A DNA stretch of 49,263 nucleotides from Thioalkalivibrio sp. (GTDB lineage: Bacteria; Pseudomonadota; Gammaproteobacteria; Ectothiorhodospirales; Ectothiorhodospiraceae). Positions 17,803-29,300 of the stretch are shown here, piece by piece. The notes beneath the pieces were generated by a model that did no database searches, was not told the DNA's origin, and saw only the letters and a program-made list of their open reading frames with translations. How positions within the stretch are numbered: the first letter of the stretch is position 1; each line of letters starts with the position of its first letter. A program made the position numbers and the translations under genes. The stretch lies in contig JAABTX010000009.1 in the NCBI GenBank assembly GCA_011389655.1, positions 1 through 49,263 on the forward strand, read 5' to 3'.

Positions 17803-18888
17803 TCAGGCCTCGGTCACGCGCAGGCGACCAGCCACGCGGGTCAGCAGTTCGTAGCTGATCGTTCCGGCCGCCTCGGCGATCCGCTCGACCGGAAGACCCT
17901 CGCCCCAAAGCGTCACCGTGTCCCCGACGACCGCGTCCGGGGCGCCGGTCAGGTCGATCTCCAGCATGTCCATGGAAACCCGTCCGATCACCGGGCACTC
18001 GCGGCCGTGCACCAGCACCGGGGTGCCGGTGGGCGCGTGGCGCGGGTAGCCGTCGGCGTAGCCGATCGCGACTACGCCGGCCCGGGTGCACCGGTCGGCG
18101 GTCCAGGTGGCCCCGTAACCCACGCAGGCCCCGGGCTCGAGCGCCTTCACCGCGATCAGCGGCGCGGTGACTGTCATCACCGGCCGGAGCTCGCGCGCGG
18201 GACCCACCTCGCCGGCCATCGGGCTCGGGCCATAGAGCATGATCCCCGGGCGGATCCATTCGGCGGATGCGCCGCCGGCGGCCCCTCCGGAGACCACCAG
18301 CGCGGAATTCGCAACGCTGCGCTGACCGGGCAGCTCGGCCACCGCGTGGCCGAAGCGGTCCAGCTGTTCCGCGTTCTGCGGGTGCGCGATCTGATCGGCA
18401 CAGGCGAGGTGAGTCAGCCAGTGCAGACCCCGGCGAGCGGCCGGATGGTCCCGCAGCTGCTGAAACAGGATCTGCGCCTTGATCGGGGCAAACCCGAGCC
18501 GGTGCATGCCGGTGTCGAGCTTGATCCAGAGGCCGGGCAGCTCGCCGCGGAAGCCGGCCAGCACCGCCAGCTGTGCCTCGTCGTGCAGCACGGGCTGCAG
18601 GCCGTGCCGGGAGCACAGATCCCACTCGGCGGCCGTGCGCGCGCCCTGCAGCACCAGGACCGGCGCGGCGACGCCGGCGGTGCGCAGCGCCAGCGCCTCG
18701 TCAACGCAGGAGACCGAGAAACCATCGGCATATCCGGTCAGCGCGGCGGCCGCCCACTCCATGCCGTGGCCGTAGCCATCCGCCTTGATCACCGCCCAGA
18801 CCTTGCGTCCGGGGGCGAACGCACGGGCCCGCGCGAGATTGTGGCGCAGCGCCCCGACACTCCTGCGCATGGCGGCCGCCCGCCTCAC
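17803..18888 (-). CDS. alr: Alanine racemase
   Basis: The product is a 361-residue PLP enzyme converting L- to D-alanine for peptidoglycan. The cofactor lysine is K35 in AVIKADGYGHG, and the second catalytic base is the tyrosine in VGYGATW. The proposed GTG start overlaps the dnaB stop (GTGA), and an ATG six codons inside is an alternative. Length and motifs are normal. It follows dnaB, a common order in gammaproteobacteria. Confidence 0.95.
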   Translation of the reverse strand: MRRAAAMRRSVGALRHNLARARAFAPGRKVWAVIKADGYGHGMEWAAAALTGYADGFSVSCVDEALALRTAGVAAPVLVLQGARTAAEWDLCSRHGLQPVLHDEAQLAVLAGFRGELPGLWIKLDTGMHRLGFAPIKAQILFQQLRDHPAARRGLHWLTHLACADQIAHPQNAEQLDRFGHAVAELPGQRSVANSALVVSGGAAGGASAEWIRPGIMLYGPSPMAGEVGPARELRPVMTVTAPLIAVKALEPGACVGYGATWTADRCTRAGVVAIGYADGYPRHAPTGTPVLVHGRECPVIGRVSMDMLEIDLTGAPDAVVGDTVTLWGEGLPVERIAEAAGTISYELLTRVAGRLRVTEA

Positions 18889-20246
18889 GCCTCGGCGCCG
18901 ACCCCGTAGACGTCGGGATGGTAGTTCTCGAAACGCGTGTACTGTCCCCGGAAGGTCAGCCGCACAGTCCCGATCGGCCCGTTGCGCTGCTTCGCGACGA
19001 TGATCTCCGCGGTGCCCTTGTCCGCGCTGTCCTCGTTGTACACCTCGTCGCGGTATACGAACATGATCACATCCGCGTCCTGCTCGATCGCGCCCGATTC
19101 GCGAAGGTCCGACATCACCGGGCGCTTGTTCGGGCGCTGCTCCAGCGAGCGGTTGAGCTGCGACAGGGCGATCATCGGAACGCTCAGCTCCTTGGCCAGC
19201 GCCTTCAGCGCCCGGGAGATCTCGGAGATCTCGGTCGCCCGGTTCTCGCGCGAGCCCGGGGACTGCATCAGCTGCAGGTAGTCCACCACGATCAGGCCGA
19301 GTCCCTTGTGCTCGCGCATCAGCCGGCGCGAGCGCGCACGCAACTCGGTGGGCGACAGCGCCGGGGTGTCGTCAATGAACAGCGGCGCCTCGGAGAGCAT
19401 GGAGACCGCGCTGGTCAGCCGCGGCCAGTCGGCGTCGTCGAGCCGGCCCGAGCGCAGCTTCTGCTGGTTGATCCGCCCCATCGAGGACAGCAGGCGCATC
19501 GCGATCTGCTCTCCCGGCATCTCCATGCTGAAGACCGCGATCGGCTTCGCGGTCTTCATCGCCACGTACTCGCCGATGTTCATCGCGAATGACGTCTTCC
19601 CCATCGATGGCCTTCCGGCGACGATGGCGAGATCTCCCGGATGCAGGCCGGAGGTGAGCTCGTCGAGGTCCTGGTACCCCGTGGGAATGCCGGTTATCGG
19701 ACTCTTGCTCTCGAACAGATGTTCGATCTGCTCAACGGCGGCCGCGAGCAGCGGCTTCATGCCGCGAAATCCCTGGGTGCCGCGCGCACCGCGCTCCGCG
19801 ATCGAGAAGACCTTCTGCTCGGCAAGGTCGAGCAGCTCCCGGGTCGGACGGCCTTCCGGCGCGAACGCCGAATCGGCCACCTCGGTACCAACCGAGATCA
19901 GGGAGCGCAGGACGGAGCGATCGCGAACGATGTCCGCGTAGGCCTTGATGTTCGCGGCGCTCGGTGTCTGGCTTGCAAGCTGCCCGAGGTAGGGGAGCCC
20001 CCCGGCATCCTGCAATTCGCCGGCATTCTGCAGCTGCTCCGCGACAGTCACCATGTCGAAGGGGGCATTGCGATCCGCCAGTGCGGCGATCGCCCGGAAG
20101 ATCAGGCGGTGGTCGTGACGGTAGAAATCGTCCGCGCCGATGCGATCGGCAATGCGGTCCCAGGCGTCGTTGTCCAGCATCAGCCCGCCGAGAACCGACT
20201 GCTCGGCCTCGACCGAATGCGGTGGTACGCGAAGACCCTGGCTCAT
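18885..20246 (-). CDS. dnaB: Replicative DNA helicase DnaB
   Basis: The product is 453 residues from MSQGLRVPPHSVEAEQSVLG. The N-terminal DnaG-interacting helical domain covers ~1-150, followed by a RecA-like domain with Walker A GRPSMGKTS at 211-219, Walker B-like IVVDYLQLM and the C-terminal QRNGPIGTV region. It is the hexameric helicase of the replication fork. The ATG at 20246 has a weak ribosome site; a GTG 16 codons upstream is possible. No intein insertion is present. Downstream of rplI by 64 nt. Confidence 0.96.
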   Translation of the reverse strand: MSQGLRVPPHSVEAEQSVLGGLMLDNDAWDRIADRIGADDFYRHDHRLIFRAIAALADRNAPFDMVTVAEQLQNAGELQDAGGLPYLGQLASQTPSAANIKAYADIVRDRSVLRSLISVGTEVADSAFAPEGRPTRELLDLAEQKVFSIAERGARGTQGFRGMKPLLAAAVEQIEHLFESKSPITGIPTGYQDLDELTSGLHPGDLAIVAGRPSMGKTSFAMNIGEYVAMKTAKPIAVFSMEMPGEQIAMRLLSSMGRINQQKLRSGRLDDADWPRLTSAVSMLSEAPLFIDDTPALSPTELRARSRRLMREHKGLGLIVVDYLQLMQSPGSRENRATEISEISRALKALAKELSVPMIALSQLNRSLEQRPNKRPVMSDLRESGAIEQDADVIMFVYRDEVYNEDSADKGTAEIIVAKQRNGPIGTVRLTFRGQYTRFENYHPDVYGVGAEA

Positions 20247-20310
20247 GACCGTGCTGCGTTGCCGATCAGCGGTGCCGCCGGCCCCGGCCTGCACCGGGGC
20301 CCGCCTGCGC

Positions 20311-20760
20311 TCACTCCTCGCCGATCACGATGACGCGGATTTCCGCATTCACGCCCGCATACAGGTGCAGCTCGATCTCGTACTCGCCGGTCTGCCGAAG
20401 CGGGCCCTCGGGCAGGCGCACCTCGCGCTTCTCCACCTCCACGCCGCGTGCGGTGACCGCGTCCGCGATGTCACCGGCCCCGATGGAACCGAAGAGCTTG
20501 CCCTCGCTTCCGGCCTTGGCCTTCATCTCGATCACCATGCCCTCGAGCGACGCGCGGCGGGCCTCCGCCGCAGCCAGCGCCTCGGCCGCGGCCCGCTCGA
20601 GCTCGGCGCGACGGGCCTCGAACTCGGCGATGTTCTCCGGCGTGGCGAACTTGGCCTTCCCCTGCGGAAGCAGGTAGTTGCGGGCATAGCCCGGGCGGAC
20701 ACGGACCTTGTCGCCGAGGGCGCCCAGGTTGTCGATCTTTTCCAGCAGAATGACTTCCAT
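20311..20760 (-). CDS. rplI: 50S ribosomal protein L9
   Basis: The product is 149 residues beginning [19 protein letters not shown], with the L9 signature [13 protein letters not shown] at 24-36. The two-domain form with a long connecting helix (Ala/Glu/Arg-rich, ~45-75) is evident. It is part of the rpsF-rpsR-DUF2232-rplI group and is separated from the preceding membrane-protein gene by 178 bp. Confidence 0.98.
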   Translation of the reverse strand: MEVILLEKIDNLGALGDKVRVRPGYARNYLLPQGKAKFATPENIAEFEARRAELERAAAEALAAAEARRASLEGMVIEMKAKAGSEGKLFGSIGAGDIADAVTARGVEVEKREVRLPEGPLRQTGEYEIELHLYAGVNAEIRVIVIGEE

Positions 20761-20938
20761 CTTGATTTTCCTGTAACTCAGTTAACGTGAAAACCGCGCG
20801 CGTTGCGCACCATCATCCCCCTCTCCCACCGTTGGCAGAGGGTTGAGGAGAGGGCATCTTTCGGCCTTAGCGTGTCGCCACGATCCCCGAGGCATCCAGA
20901 TCGCTTGCCGAGAGTGTACACGCGAACCACCGAACGGT

Positions 20939-21853
20939 TCAGTCCTGTCCGTTCCGGCCCCGTGCCGGGAACCGCTCGCGCAGCCGCGCCACGCCGTCGA
21001 TCGCCCCGAGCGCCGCGATCAGCAGAAACATCTGCGGCAATGCCAGCACCAGCAGCACGTACATCCCCACCAGCCAGAAGCTGCTCATCCCCTGCGCATG
21101 CGTGAGCCCGTGCATCACGGCCAGTCCCTGGAGGAAGAACACCACGCCGAGGATGAAGGCGAGCTCCAGGGCCAGAGGCTGGTCCGCCAGCTGACCGAAC
21201 AGCGCCAGCACCACCACCGCGACGGCCAGACCGCGCCCCATCTGCAACTCGCGGAACTCGGTACCGAAGGCGCCCGGGTTGTACAGCAGGGCCTGCCAAT
21301 AGCGGGCGATCAGCAGGCTGATCGCCATGCCGAGCAGGAAGATCCCGGCCAGCATCCCGGTGAGGAAGGGTGCAATAGCGGTCAGCGCCGTCTCGACGTC
21401 CTCCTCGGCCGGACCGTTGCCATCCACGAAGGGCGCCAGCATCTCCCGGCCCGCAGCCACCCACGCACTCTCCAGATCCGGCACCAGCAGCCGCACCAGC
21501 AGAACCAGCCCGCCGGCGACCAGTGCCGCCATGGAGAGGGTCGCTCGCCAGGAGACCGACTGGCGCAGGACCACGCCCATCGCCGCGGCCGGCAGCCACT
21601 GGGCGAGGCCCGCCGTCACGCCGATCAGCGGTGAGCCACCCATCATCGCAAACACCAGGGCGCCGAGAATCAGGGCCGCGAAGCCGGCGACGAACAGTGC
21701 CTGGCCCATACCGAGCCGCAACGCCACCAGCGCAACCACGGCCGCGCTGAGGATGGCGACCGGCGGGATGAAGATCCCGAGCACACCGAGGCCGGCCGCC
21801 ACGGCCACGGCCCGCCAGCGCCCCTGCATGGCAAAGTCGGCCAATACTCGCAT
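20939..21853 (-). CDS. DUF2232-type integral membrane protein
   Basis: The product is 304 residues with about eight to nine hydrophobic segments across its length and a short soluble loop with acidic residues near the middle (GNGPAEEDVE). It resembles the DUF2232/YybS family commonly encoded between rpsR and rplI. Function is unknown. It is co-directional with, and 26 nt after, rpsR, so it is probably cotranscribed with the ribosomal proteins. Confidence 0.8.
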   Translation of the reverse strand: MRVLADFAMQGRWRAVAVAAGLGVLGIFIPPVAILSAAVVALVALRLGMGQALFVAGFAALILGALVFAMMGGSPLIGVTAGLAQWLPAAAMGVVLRQSVSWRATLSMAALVAGGLVLLVRLLVPDLESAWVAAGREMLAPFVDGNGPAEEDVETALTAIAPFLTGMLAGIFLLGMAISLLIARYWQALLYNPGAFGTEFRELQMGRGLAVAVVVLALFGQLADQPLALELAFILGVVFFLQGLAVMHGLTHAQGMSSFWLVGMYVLLVLALPQMFLLIAALGAIDGVARLRERFPARGRNGQD

Positions 21854-21879
21854 TGGCGTCCCCTGCGCTCCTGCAGGCG

Positions 21880-22107
21880 TCAGAACTGGTTGTCGGTATA
21901 CGGCAGCAGGGCGAGGAAACGGGCGCGCTTCACGGCGGTCGCCAACTGACGCTGATATTTCGCGCTGGTGCCGGTGACCCGGCTGGGCACGATCTTGCCG
22001 GTCTCGGTGATGAAGTTCCTGATCAGGTTCAGGTCCTTGTAATCAATGTACTCGATGCCTTCGGCGGTGAAGCGGCAGTACTTGCGGCGACGGGAAAAAC
22101 GGGCCAT
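21880..22107 (-). CDS. rpsR: 30S ribosomal protein S18
   Basis: The product is 75 residues, [13 protein letters not shown] at the start and the conserved [16 protein letters not shown] core. It binds S6 in the small-subunit platform. It lies 51 nt after rpsF. There is no priB between rpsF and rpsR as there is in E. coli. Confidence 0.98.
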   Translation of the reverse strand: MARFSRRRKYCRFTAEGIEYIDYKDLNLIRNFITETGKIVPSRVTGTSAKYQRQLATAVKRARFLALLPYTDNQF

Positions 22108-22158
22108 TACGATAACTCCTTGAAACGAAGAAAAAGAAATCCGGAGACGGACAACGGA

Positions 22159-22578
22159 TCAGCTGCGGGAGGCACCGGCCTTTTCCTCTGCTTCCCCGCC
22201 GCCATCGCGATCGCCGCGTTCTTCGCGGCGCCCGCGGCCCTTCGGACTCTCCTCCTCCTCGCGGCCCTTGGCCAGGGGCGAGGGCTCGGTCTCCGCCTTT
22301 TCCATCCGCATCACCAGGTGGCGCAGCACGGCATCGTTGAACCGGAAGGCGCTGACGAGCTCTTCGATGGTTTCCTCGCCCACCTCCACGTTCATCAGCA
22401 CATAGTGCGCCTTGACCAGTTTCTGGATCGGGTAGGCCAACTGACGACGGCCCCAGTCCTCCAGGCGGTGTACCACGCCTTCCTGGGCCTCGACGATGCC
22501 GCGATAACGCTCGATCATCGCCGCAACCTGCTCGCTCTGGTCCGGATGGACCATGAACACCACTTCGTAATGACGCAT
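22159..22578 (-). CDS. rpsF: 30S ribosomal protein S6
   Basis: The product is 139 residues from [17 protein letters not shown], with an AAGGAG ribosome site six bases upstream. The frame is open 47 codons upstream but that stretch is leader sequence. The C-terminal tail (~residues 100-139) is highly charged with Glu/Arg/Gly, as in other S6 proteins that can be glutamylated; whether this one is modified cannot be told. Confidence 0.97.
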   Translation of the reverse strand: MRHYEVVFMVHPDQSEQVAAMIERYRGIVEAQEGVVHRLEDWGRRQLAYPIQKLVKAHYVLMNVEVGEETIEELVSAFRFNDAVLRHLVMRMEKAETEPSPLAKGREEEESPKGRGRREERGDRDGGGEAEEKAGASRS

Positions 22579-22690
22579 GCAGTTCACTCCTTGCGGGTAA
22601 CAGCCTCCCGTCCATGCCCGGGGATGGATCCCCGACCCAGGGCCTGTCGGTGAGGCAAGAAGTCGCCGAAACCGGCGAGAAAGGCGCGAG

Positions 22691-22719
22691 ATGATAGGCG
22701 ATCCACGGCCAGCGCACAA
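22691..22719 (-). promoter_or_regulatory. Candidate sigma70 promoter for the rpsF operon
   Basis: On the minus strand TTGTGC (22714-22719) is followed after 17 nt by TATCAT (22691-22696). The predicted leader before rpsF is about 105 nt. Spacing is optimal and the -10 box matches five of six consensus bases. Confidence 0.55.
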
Positions 22720-22810
22720 GCGCGGACCGCGCGTGAGGCCGCACGGCGGGGCTCAGCGTGAAGGTCGCGCAGTTCCCCCCTCTTCCGCTTGCGGACAGGA
22801 TTGCCAATGG

Positions 22811-22840
22811 CCGGGGACAGATCTGCAAATCGGTCCCCGG
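22811..22840. repeat. Hairpin repeat just past rlmB
   Basis: CCGGGGAC (22811-22818) and GTCCCCGG (22833-22840) form a perfect 8-bp stem with a 14-nt loop holding a partly palindromic AGATCTGCAAATC. It begins 2 nt beyond the rlmB stop. There is no T-run. The GGGGACAG start recurs at 45575 (GGGGACAGCACACCC), suggesting a dispersed repeat family, but only one full copy of this hairpin is in the window. Confidence 0.5.
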
Positions 22841-22842
22841 GG

Positions 22843-23586
22843 TCATGCGGTGGCGGAACGCTGGCGCACGGCCTCGAACAATGCCACGCCGGCCGCCACG
22901 GAGACGTTCAGGCTGGCCACGCTGCCAGCCATGGGGATTGCGGCGAGATGGTCGCAGTGTTCGCGGGTCAGGCGGCGCAGACCCTCGCCTTCCGCACCGA
23001 GCATCAGCACCGTCGGTGGCGTCAGGTCGACGCGATAGAAGGGCTCCTGCGCATCGCCGTCCAGGCCGACGACCCAGAGGCCGGCATCCCGCAGCTCGCG
23101 CAGCGTGCGCGCGAGGTTCGTCACCGCCACCAGCGGCGTCGTCTCGGCAGCGCCGGAGGCCGCCTTCGCGGCTGCCGGTGTCAACGCAGCGCTGCGGTCC
23201 CGGGGCACGATGACGGCGCGCGCACCGGCGGCGTCCGCGCTGCGCAGGCATGCACCGAGATTGTGCGGATCGGTCACCCCGTCCAGTGCCAGAAAGAGGT
23301 CGCCACCCGCGGCCACCAGGTCCGCAAGCTCCGCCTCGCCCGCGCGCGGCCGCGGCCGGGCGAAGGCCACCACGCCCTGGTGCCGCAGGCCGGCGTGATT
23401 GCGTTCCAGCCGTTCCCTGCGCAGCTCCTCAACGCTGATGCCCAGCGCCTGCGCGCGCCCGACGAGGGCCGCCAACCGGGCGTCGGAGCTGTCCGCGGCG
23501 ATCTGGAGACGCCTGACCCGATCAGGTGCGTGTGCGAGCAGCGACTCCACCGCGTGCAGCCCGCCAACGACCTCGTCGCGGCTCAC
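22843..23586 (-). CDS. rlmB: 23S rRNA Gm2251 2'-O-methyltransferase RlmB
   Basis: The product is a 247-residue SpoU/TrmH-class methyltransferase. An N-terminal substrate-binding domain is followed by the knotted catalytic domain with motifs LDGVTDPHNLGACLRSADA, MLGAEGEGL and IPMAGSVASLNVSVA. It methylates a guanosine of the peptidyl-transferase P loop of 23S rRNA. The start overlaps the rnr stop by 4 nt, and the rnr-rlmB order is the same as in E. coli. Confidence 0.93.
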   Translation of the reverse strand: MSRDEVVGGLHAVESLLAHAPDRVRRLQIAADSSDARLAALVGRAQALGISVEELRRERLERNHAGLRHQGVVAFARPRPRAGEAELADLVAAGGDLFLALDGVTDPHNLGACLRSADAAGARAVIVPRDRSAALTPAAAKAASGAAETTPLVAVTNLARTLRELRDAGLWVVGLDGDAQEPFYRVDLTPPTVLMLGAEGEGLRRLTREHCDHLAAIPMAGSVASLNVSVAAGVALFEAVRQRSATA

Positions 23587-26306
23587 GAGTCGCGACGCCG
23601 CCGCCGGCTCGACCGCTTCCGATCCCCTCCTTCGCCGCCGCCCTTCCCTGCACCGGAGTCACCCGTTTCGGTCGCCCCGGCGGGGCCCGGCTCGGTCTTT
23701 GCCCTTCCCGATGGCCGGATCAGCATTGCCACCTCGCGCGCGGGCTGCGTGCGCCGGCGCCGGCGCCGGGGGGCGGGCTCGCCGGAGGGCACCGGCTCCG
23801 TGCCCGCATCCGGTGCGGGCGCGGTCCCCTGGCCGACGGCCGCTTCTGGCCCTGCCGCCTTCGCGCCGGTATCCGCGGCCACCCCGCCATCCCTCGCGCG
23901 GCGCCGCGGCGGACGCGTTGTTCCGGTGCCGGACGGCTTCGGGGGGGCGGGCGTCTCCGGAGGTGGCGCCGGGGACTGTTGCTCCGACGCGGGGGCACCG
24001 CTGCCGGCCTGCTCCGGTTTCGGCGCCCGGCCGCGCCGCCTGGACGCGCGCCGCGGCGCTCCGGACTCCGCCTTGGCCGCGTCGGACCGCTTGCGTCCGG
24101 ACTTGCGCTCACCCGCGGGCGGCTCCTCGTCGACCAGGCGCAGATCGATCTTGCGGTCATCCAGACTCACGCGCACCACCTGGACTCGCAGGCGGTCGCC
24201 GATCCGGAACACCCGACCGCCGCGCTCGCCGGTCAGACGGTGCCGGACCGGATCGAAGTGATAGAAATCGTTGTCGAGGCTGGTCACGTGCACCAGCCCG
24301 TCGATGAAGACATCGACGATCTCGACGAACAGTCCGAACCCGGTGACCCCGGACACCACGCCGTCGAAGACGTCGCCGACCTTGTCCTGCATGTACTCGG
24401 CCTTGAGCCAGGCGACCGCATCGCGGGTCGCGTCGTCAGCGCGACGCTCGGCCATCGAGCAGTGCTCGCCGAGGGATTCCATGTCGCCGTGCGAATAGGC
24501 AAAGTCGGAGGTCTTGCCCTTGCGCAACAGGTGACGGATACCACGGTGCACGAGCAGATCGGGATAGCGCCGGATGGGTGAGGTGAAGTGCGCGTAGTCT
24601 GCCAGCGCGAGGCCGAAATGGCCGCCGAGGTCGGGGCCGTAAACGGCCTGACTCAGAGAACGCAGCACCACCGTCTCGATGAGTTGCTTGTCCGGCCGAT
24701 CCGCCGCCGCACGCAGGACCGCGGAATAGTGCGCCGGCGTGGGCTCGTCTCCCCCCTCGAGAGTCAGGCCGACCCCGGCCAGGAAATCGCGCAGGTCGTC
24801 GATCTTCTCCGCGCGCGGCCGATCGTGCAGACGGAAGAGCGTCGGCAGCTTGTGCTTCTTCAGGAAACGGGCCGCGGAGACATTGGCCGCGATCATGCAT
24901 TCCTCGACCAACCGGTGTGCATCGGTACGCTCCACCGGAACGATGCGCTCGATCTTGCGCTCCGGACCGAACTCGATGCGGGTCTCGGTGGAATCGAAAT
25001 CGATCGCACCGCGCCGGTTGCGCGCCCCGTGCAGTGCCTTGAAGACCGCGTGGAGGCGCTCCAGATGCGGCACCAACGAGGCGTATTGCTGCCGAAGCGC
25101 CGCATCGCCGTCGACCAGCATCGCCGCGACCTTGGTGTAGGTCAGGCGGGCGTGCGAGCGCATCACCCCCTCGTGGAAACGGTAGCTGCGCAGCGCCCCG
25201 CGCTTGCCGACCTCCATCTCGCAGACCATGCAGAGCCGTTCGACCTCCGGATTCAGCGAGCACAGGCCGTTGGAGAGCACCTCGGGCAGCATCGGGATCA
25301 CCTGCTCCGGGAAGTACACCGAGGTTCCGCGATTGCGGGCCTCGCGATCCAGCGCTCCGTCCTTTTCCACGTAGTGCGAGACGTCCGCGATCGCCACCCA
25401 GAGACGCCAGCCACCCTCCATCTCCTCGCAGAACAGGGCGTCGTCGAAGTCCCGGGCATCCGCGCCGTCGATGGTGACCAGCGGCTTGCTGCGCAGATCG
25501 AGCCGGCCCTTGCGCGCGGCGGCCGGAACCCGGGTCCCCAGGCGGTCGGCCGCGGCCGTGACCTCGTCCGGCCACTCGAACGGCAGACCATGGGCCCGGA
25601 TCGCGATGTCGATCTCCATGCCGGGGGCCATGTGCTCGCCGAGCACCTCGACCACCTCACCGCGCAGCCGCGCCTTCCGGGAGGCCTGGGGGCGGATGCG
25701 CACCACGACGATCTGATCGTCGCCGGCATCGCCGAGGCCATCCGGCGGAATCAGGATGTCGTGGGCAACGCGCTTGTTGTCCGGTGTGACCACCCCGACG
25801 CCGTCCTCGATCCGGATCCGGCCCACCAGCTGCTCCGAGCCGCGTTCCAGGATTTCGATGATCCCGCCTTCGCGCCGCCCACGGTGATCCACGCCCATCA
25901 CGCGGCCCAGCACGCGATCGCCGTGCAGCACACCCCGCATCTGCCGCGGCGAGAGGAAGAGATCGTTGCTCTGGTCGTCCGGGACCAGGAACCCGAAGCC
26001 GTCGGGGTGGCCGATCACGCGACCCCGGATCAGGTCCGCCTGGTTCACCGGCAGATAGGACCCCCGGCGGTTGCACAGGACCTGTCCGTCCCGTTCCATT
26101 GCGCGCAGACGGCGGCGCAGGGCCTCCAGCTGTTCCTCGCTCGCGACCCCCACCCGGGTGGCGATCTCGTCGAATGCCAGTGGGTTTCCCGCCTCGGCCA
26201 GGCGGTCCAGGATCAGTTCCCGGCTGGCGATCGGGTTCTCGTACTTCTGCGCCTCGCGTTCGAAATTCGGATCGACCGACGGACGACTGCTGCGTTTTCT
26301 GGGCAT
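23583..26306 (-). CDS. rnr: Ribonuclease R
   Basis: The product is 907 residues from MPRKRSSRPSVDPN. In order: an N-terminal helix-turn-helix region (~20-90), cold-shock domains, the RNB catalytic core with DGADARDFDDAL and the family's aspartates, and an S1 domain ending near KIDLRLVDEE. A ~180-residue low-complexity tail rich in Pro, Ala, Gly and Arg runs follows (about 23585-24125). It is a 3'-5' exoribonuclease for structured RNA. The tail is longer than in E. coli (813 residues in total). The frame also allows a start three codons upstream. It overlaps rlmB, so the two are cotranscribed. Confidence 0.95.
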   Translation of the reverse strand: MPRKRSSRPSVDPNFEREAQKYENPIASRELILDRLAEAGNPLAFDEIATRVGVASEEQLEALRRRLRAMERDGQVLCNRRGSYLPVNQADLIRGRVIGHPDGFGFLVPDDQSNDLFLSPRQMRGVLHGDRVLGRVMGVDHRGRREGGIIEILERGSEQLVGRIRIEDGVGVVTPDNKRVAHDILIPPDGLGDAGDDQIVVVRIRPQASRKARLRGEVVEVLGEHMAPGMEIDIAIRAHGLPFEWPDEVTAAADRLGTRVPAAARKGRLDLRSKPLVTIDGADARDFDDALFCEEMEGGWRLWVAIADVSHYVEKDGALDREARNRGTSVYFPEQVIPMLPEVLSNGLCSLNPEVERLCMVCEMEVGKRGALRSYRFHEGVMRSHARLTYTKVAAMLVDGDAALRQQYASLVPHLERLHAVFKALHGARNRRGAIDFDSTETRIEFGPERKIERIVPVERTDAHRLVEECMIAANVSAARFLKKHKLPTLFRLHDRPRAEKIDDLRDFLAGVGLTLEGGDEPTPAHYSAVLRAAADRPDKQLIETVVLRSLSQAVYGPDLGGHFGLALADYAHFTSPIRRYPDLLVHRGIRHLLRKGKTSDFAYSHGDMESLGEHCSMAERRADDATRDAVAWLKAEYMQDKVGDVFDGVVSGVTGFGLFVEIVDVFIDGLVHVTSLDNDFYHFDPVRHRLTGERGGRVFRIGDRLRVQVVRVSLDDRKIDLRLVDEEPPAGERKSGRKRSDAAKAESGAPRRASRRRGRAPKPEQAGSGAPASEQQSPAPPPETPAPPKPSGTGTTRPPRRRARDGGVAADTGAKAAGPEAAVGQGTAPAPDAGTEPVPSGEPAPRRRRRRTQPAREVAMLIRPSGRAKTEPGPAGATETGDSGAGKGGGEGGDRKRSSRRRRRDS

Positions 26307-26382
26307 TACCCTCACTCTTGCGTTCGCCCCGGGGTCCCCTCAAGGCCCTTCCGCGGCGCTCCGGCCGGGGCATTCAAATAAA

Positions 26383-26411
26383 TTGACACGTCGCCTGGAG
26401 ATCTCTATATT
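26383..26411 (+). promoter_or_regulatory. Promoter of the tRNA-Leu gene
   Basis: TTGACA (26383-26388), a 17-nt spacer, and TATATT (26406-26411) make a near-consensus sigma70 promoter. A GC-rich stretch (GCGCGCTCC) follows the -10 box, the pattern of stable-RNA promoters under stringent control. It lies about 40 nt before the mature tRNA. Confidence 0.8.
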
Positions 26412-26452
26412 TGCGCGCTCCTGAAGCGCAGGGCCGCAAGGTCCATCCTCGT

Positions 26453-26540
26453 GCCGAGGTGGCGGAATTGGTAGACGCGCTAGCTTCAGGTGCTAGTGAG
26501 CGTAAGCTCGTGGAGGTTCAAGTCCTCTCCTCGGCACCAT
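26453..26540 (+). tRNA. tRNA-Leu (anticodon CAG)
   Basis: The 88-nt sequence includes an encoded CCA end. The acceptor stem pairs GCCGAGG with CCTCGGC; the anticodon arm is CTAGC-TTCAGGT-GCTAG, giving anticodon CAG for CUG codons. The long variable arm (GAGCGTAAGCTC) marks a class II leucine tRNA, and the T arm carries GGTTCAAGTCC. It stands alone with its own promoter. Confidence 0.98.
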
Positions 26541-26590
26541 CCGTTTCTCCCCCAACCATTCTCTCCCGCCAGCCAGGCCACCGGCGAAGA

Positions 26591-29067
<2,477 letters not shown>

Positions 29068-29091
29068 CGTCTTTCCTGTATCAACGGTCCA

Positions 29092-29286
29092 TCACGCTCC
29101 GCCCCGAACCCAGCCGAGCAGCGCCAGCCCGAGCAGCAGCGAAATCAGCCCGAACAGCCTCAGGGCTCCATCCGGCAGGCGGGCGACCTCCAGCAGGTAT
29201 TGCCGGTAGCGGTGCGGCACCAGGAACGGCAGCAGCCCCTCAAAGACAAGCAGCAGCGCGAGCGCTGCTGCCAGGTCCGACCCCAT
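29092..29286 (-). CDS. DUF2065 small membrane protein (YjeT-like)
   Basis: The product is 64 residues with two hydrophobic helices (~6-22 and ~43-60) and the internal QYLLEVARLPDGALRLFGL typical of DUF2065. Function is unknown; the gene travels with hflKC and purA. It begins 14 nt after hflC. Confidence 0.9.
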   Translation of the reverse strand: MGSDLAAALALLLVFEGLLPFLVPHRYRQYLLEVARLPDGALRLFGLISLLLGLALLGWVRGGA

Positions 29287-29300
29287 GGATCAGTCCGCCG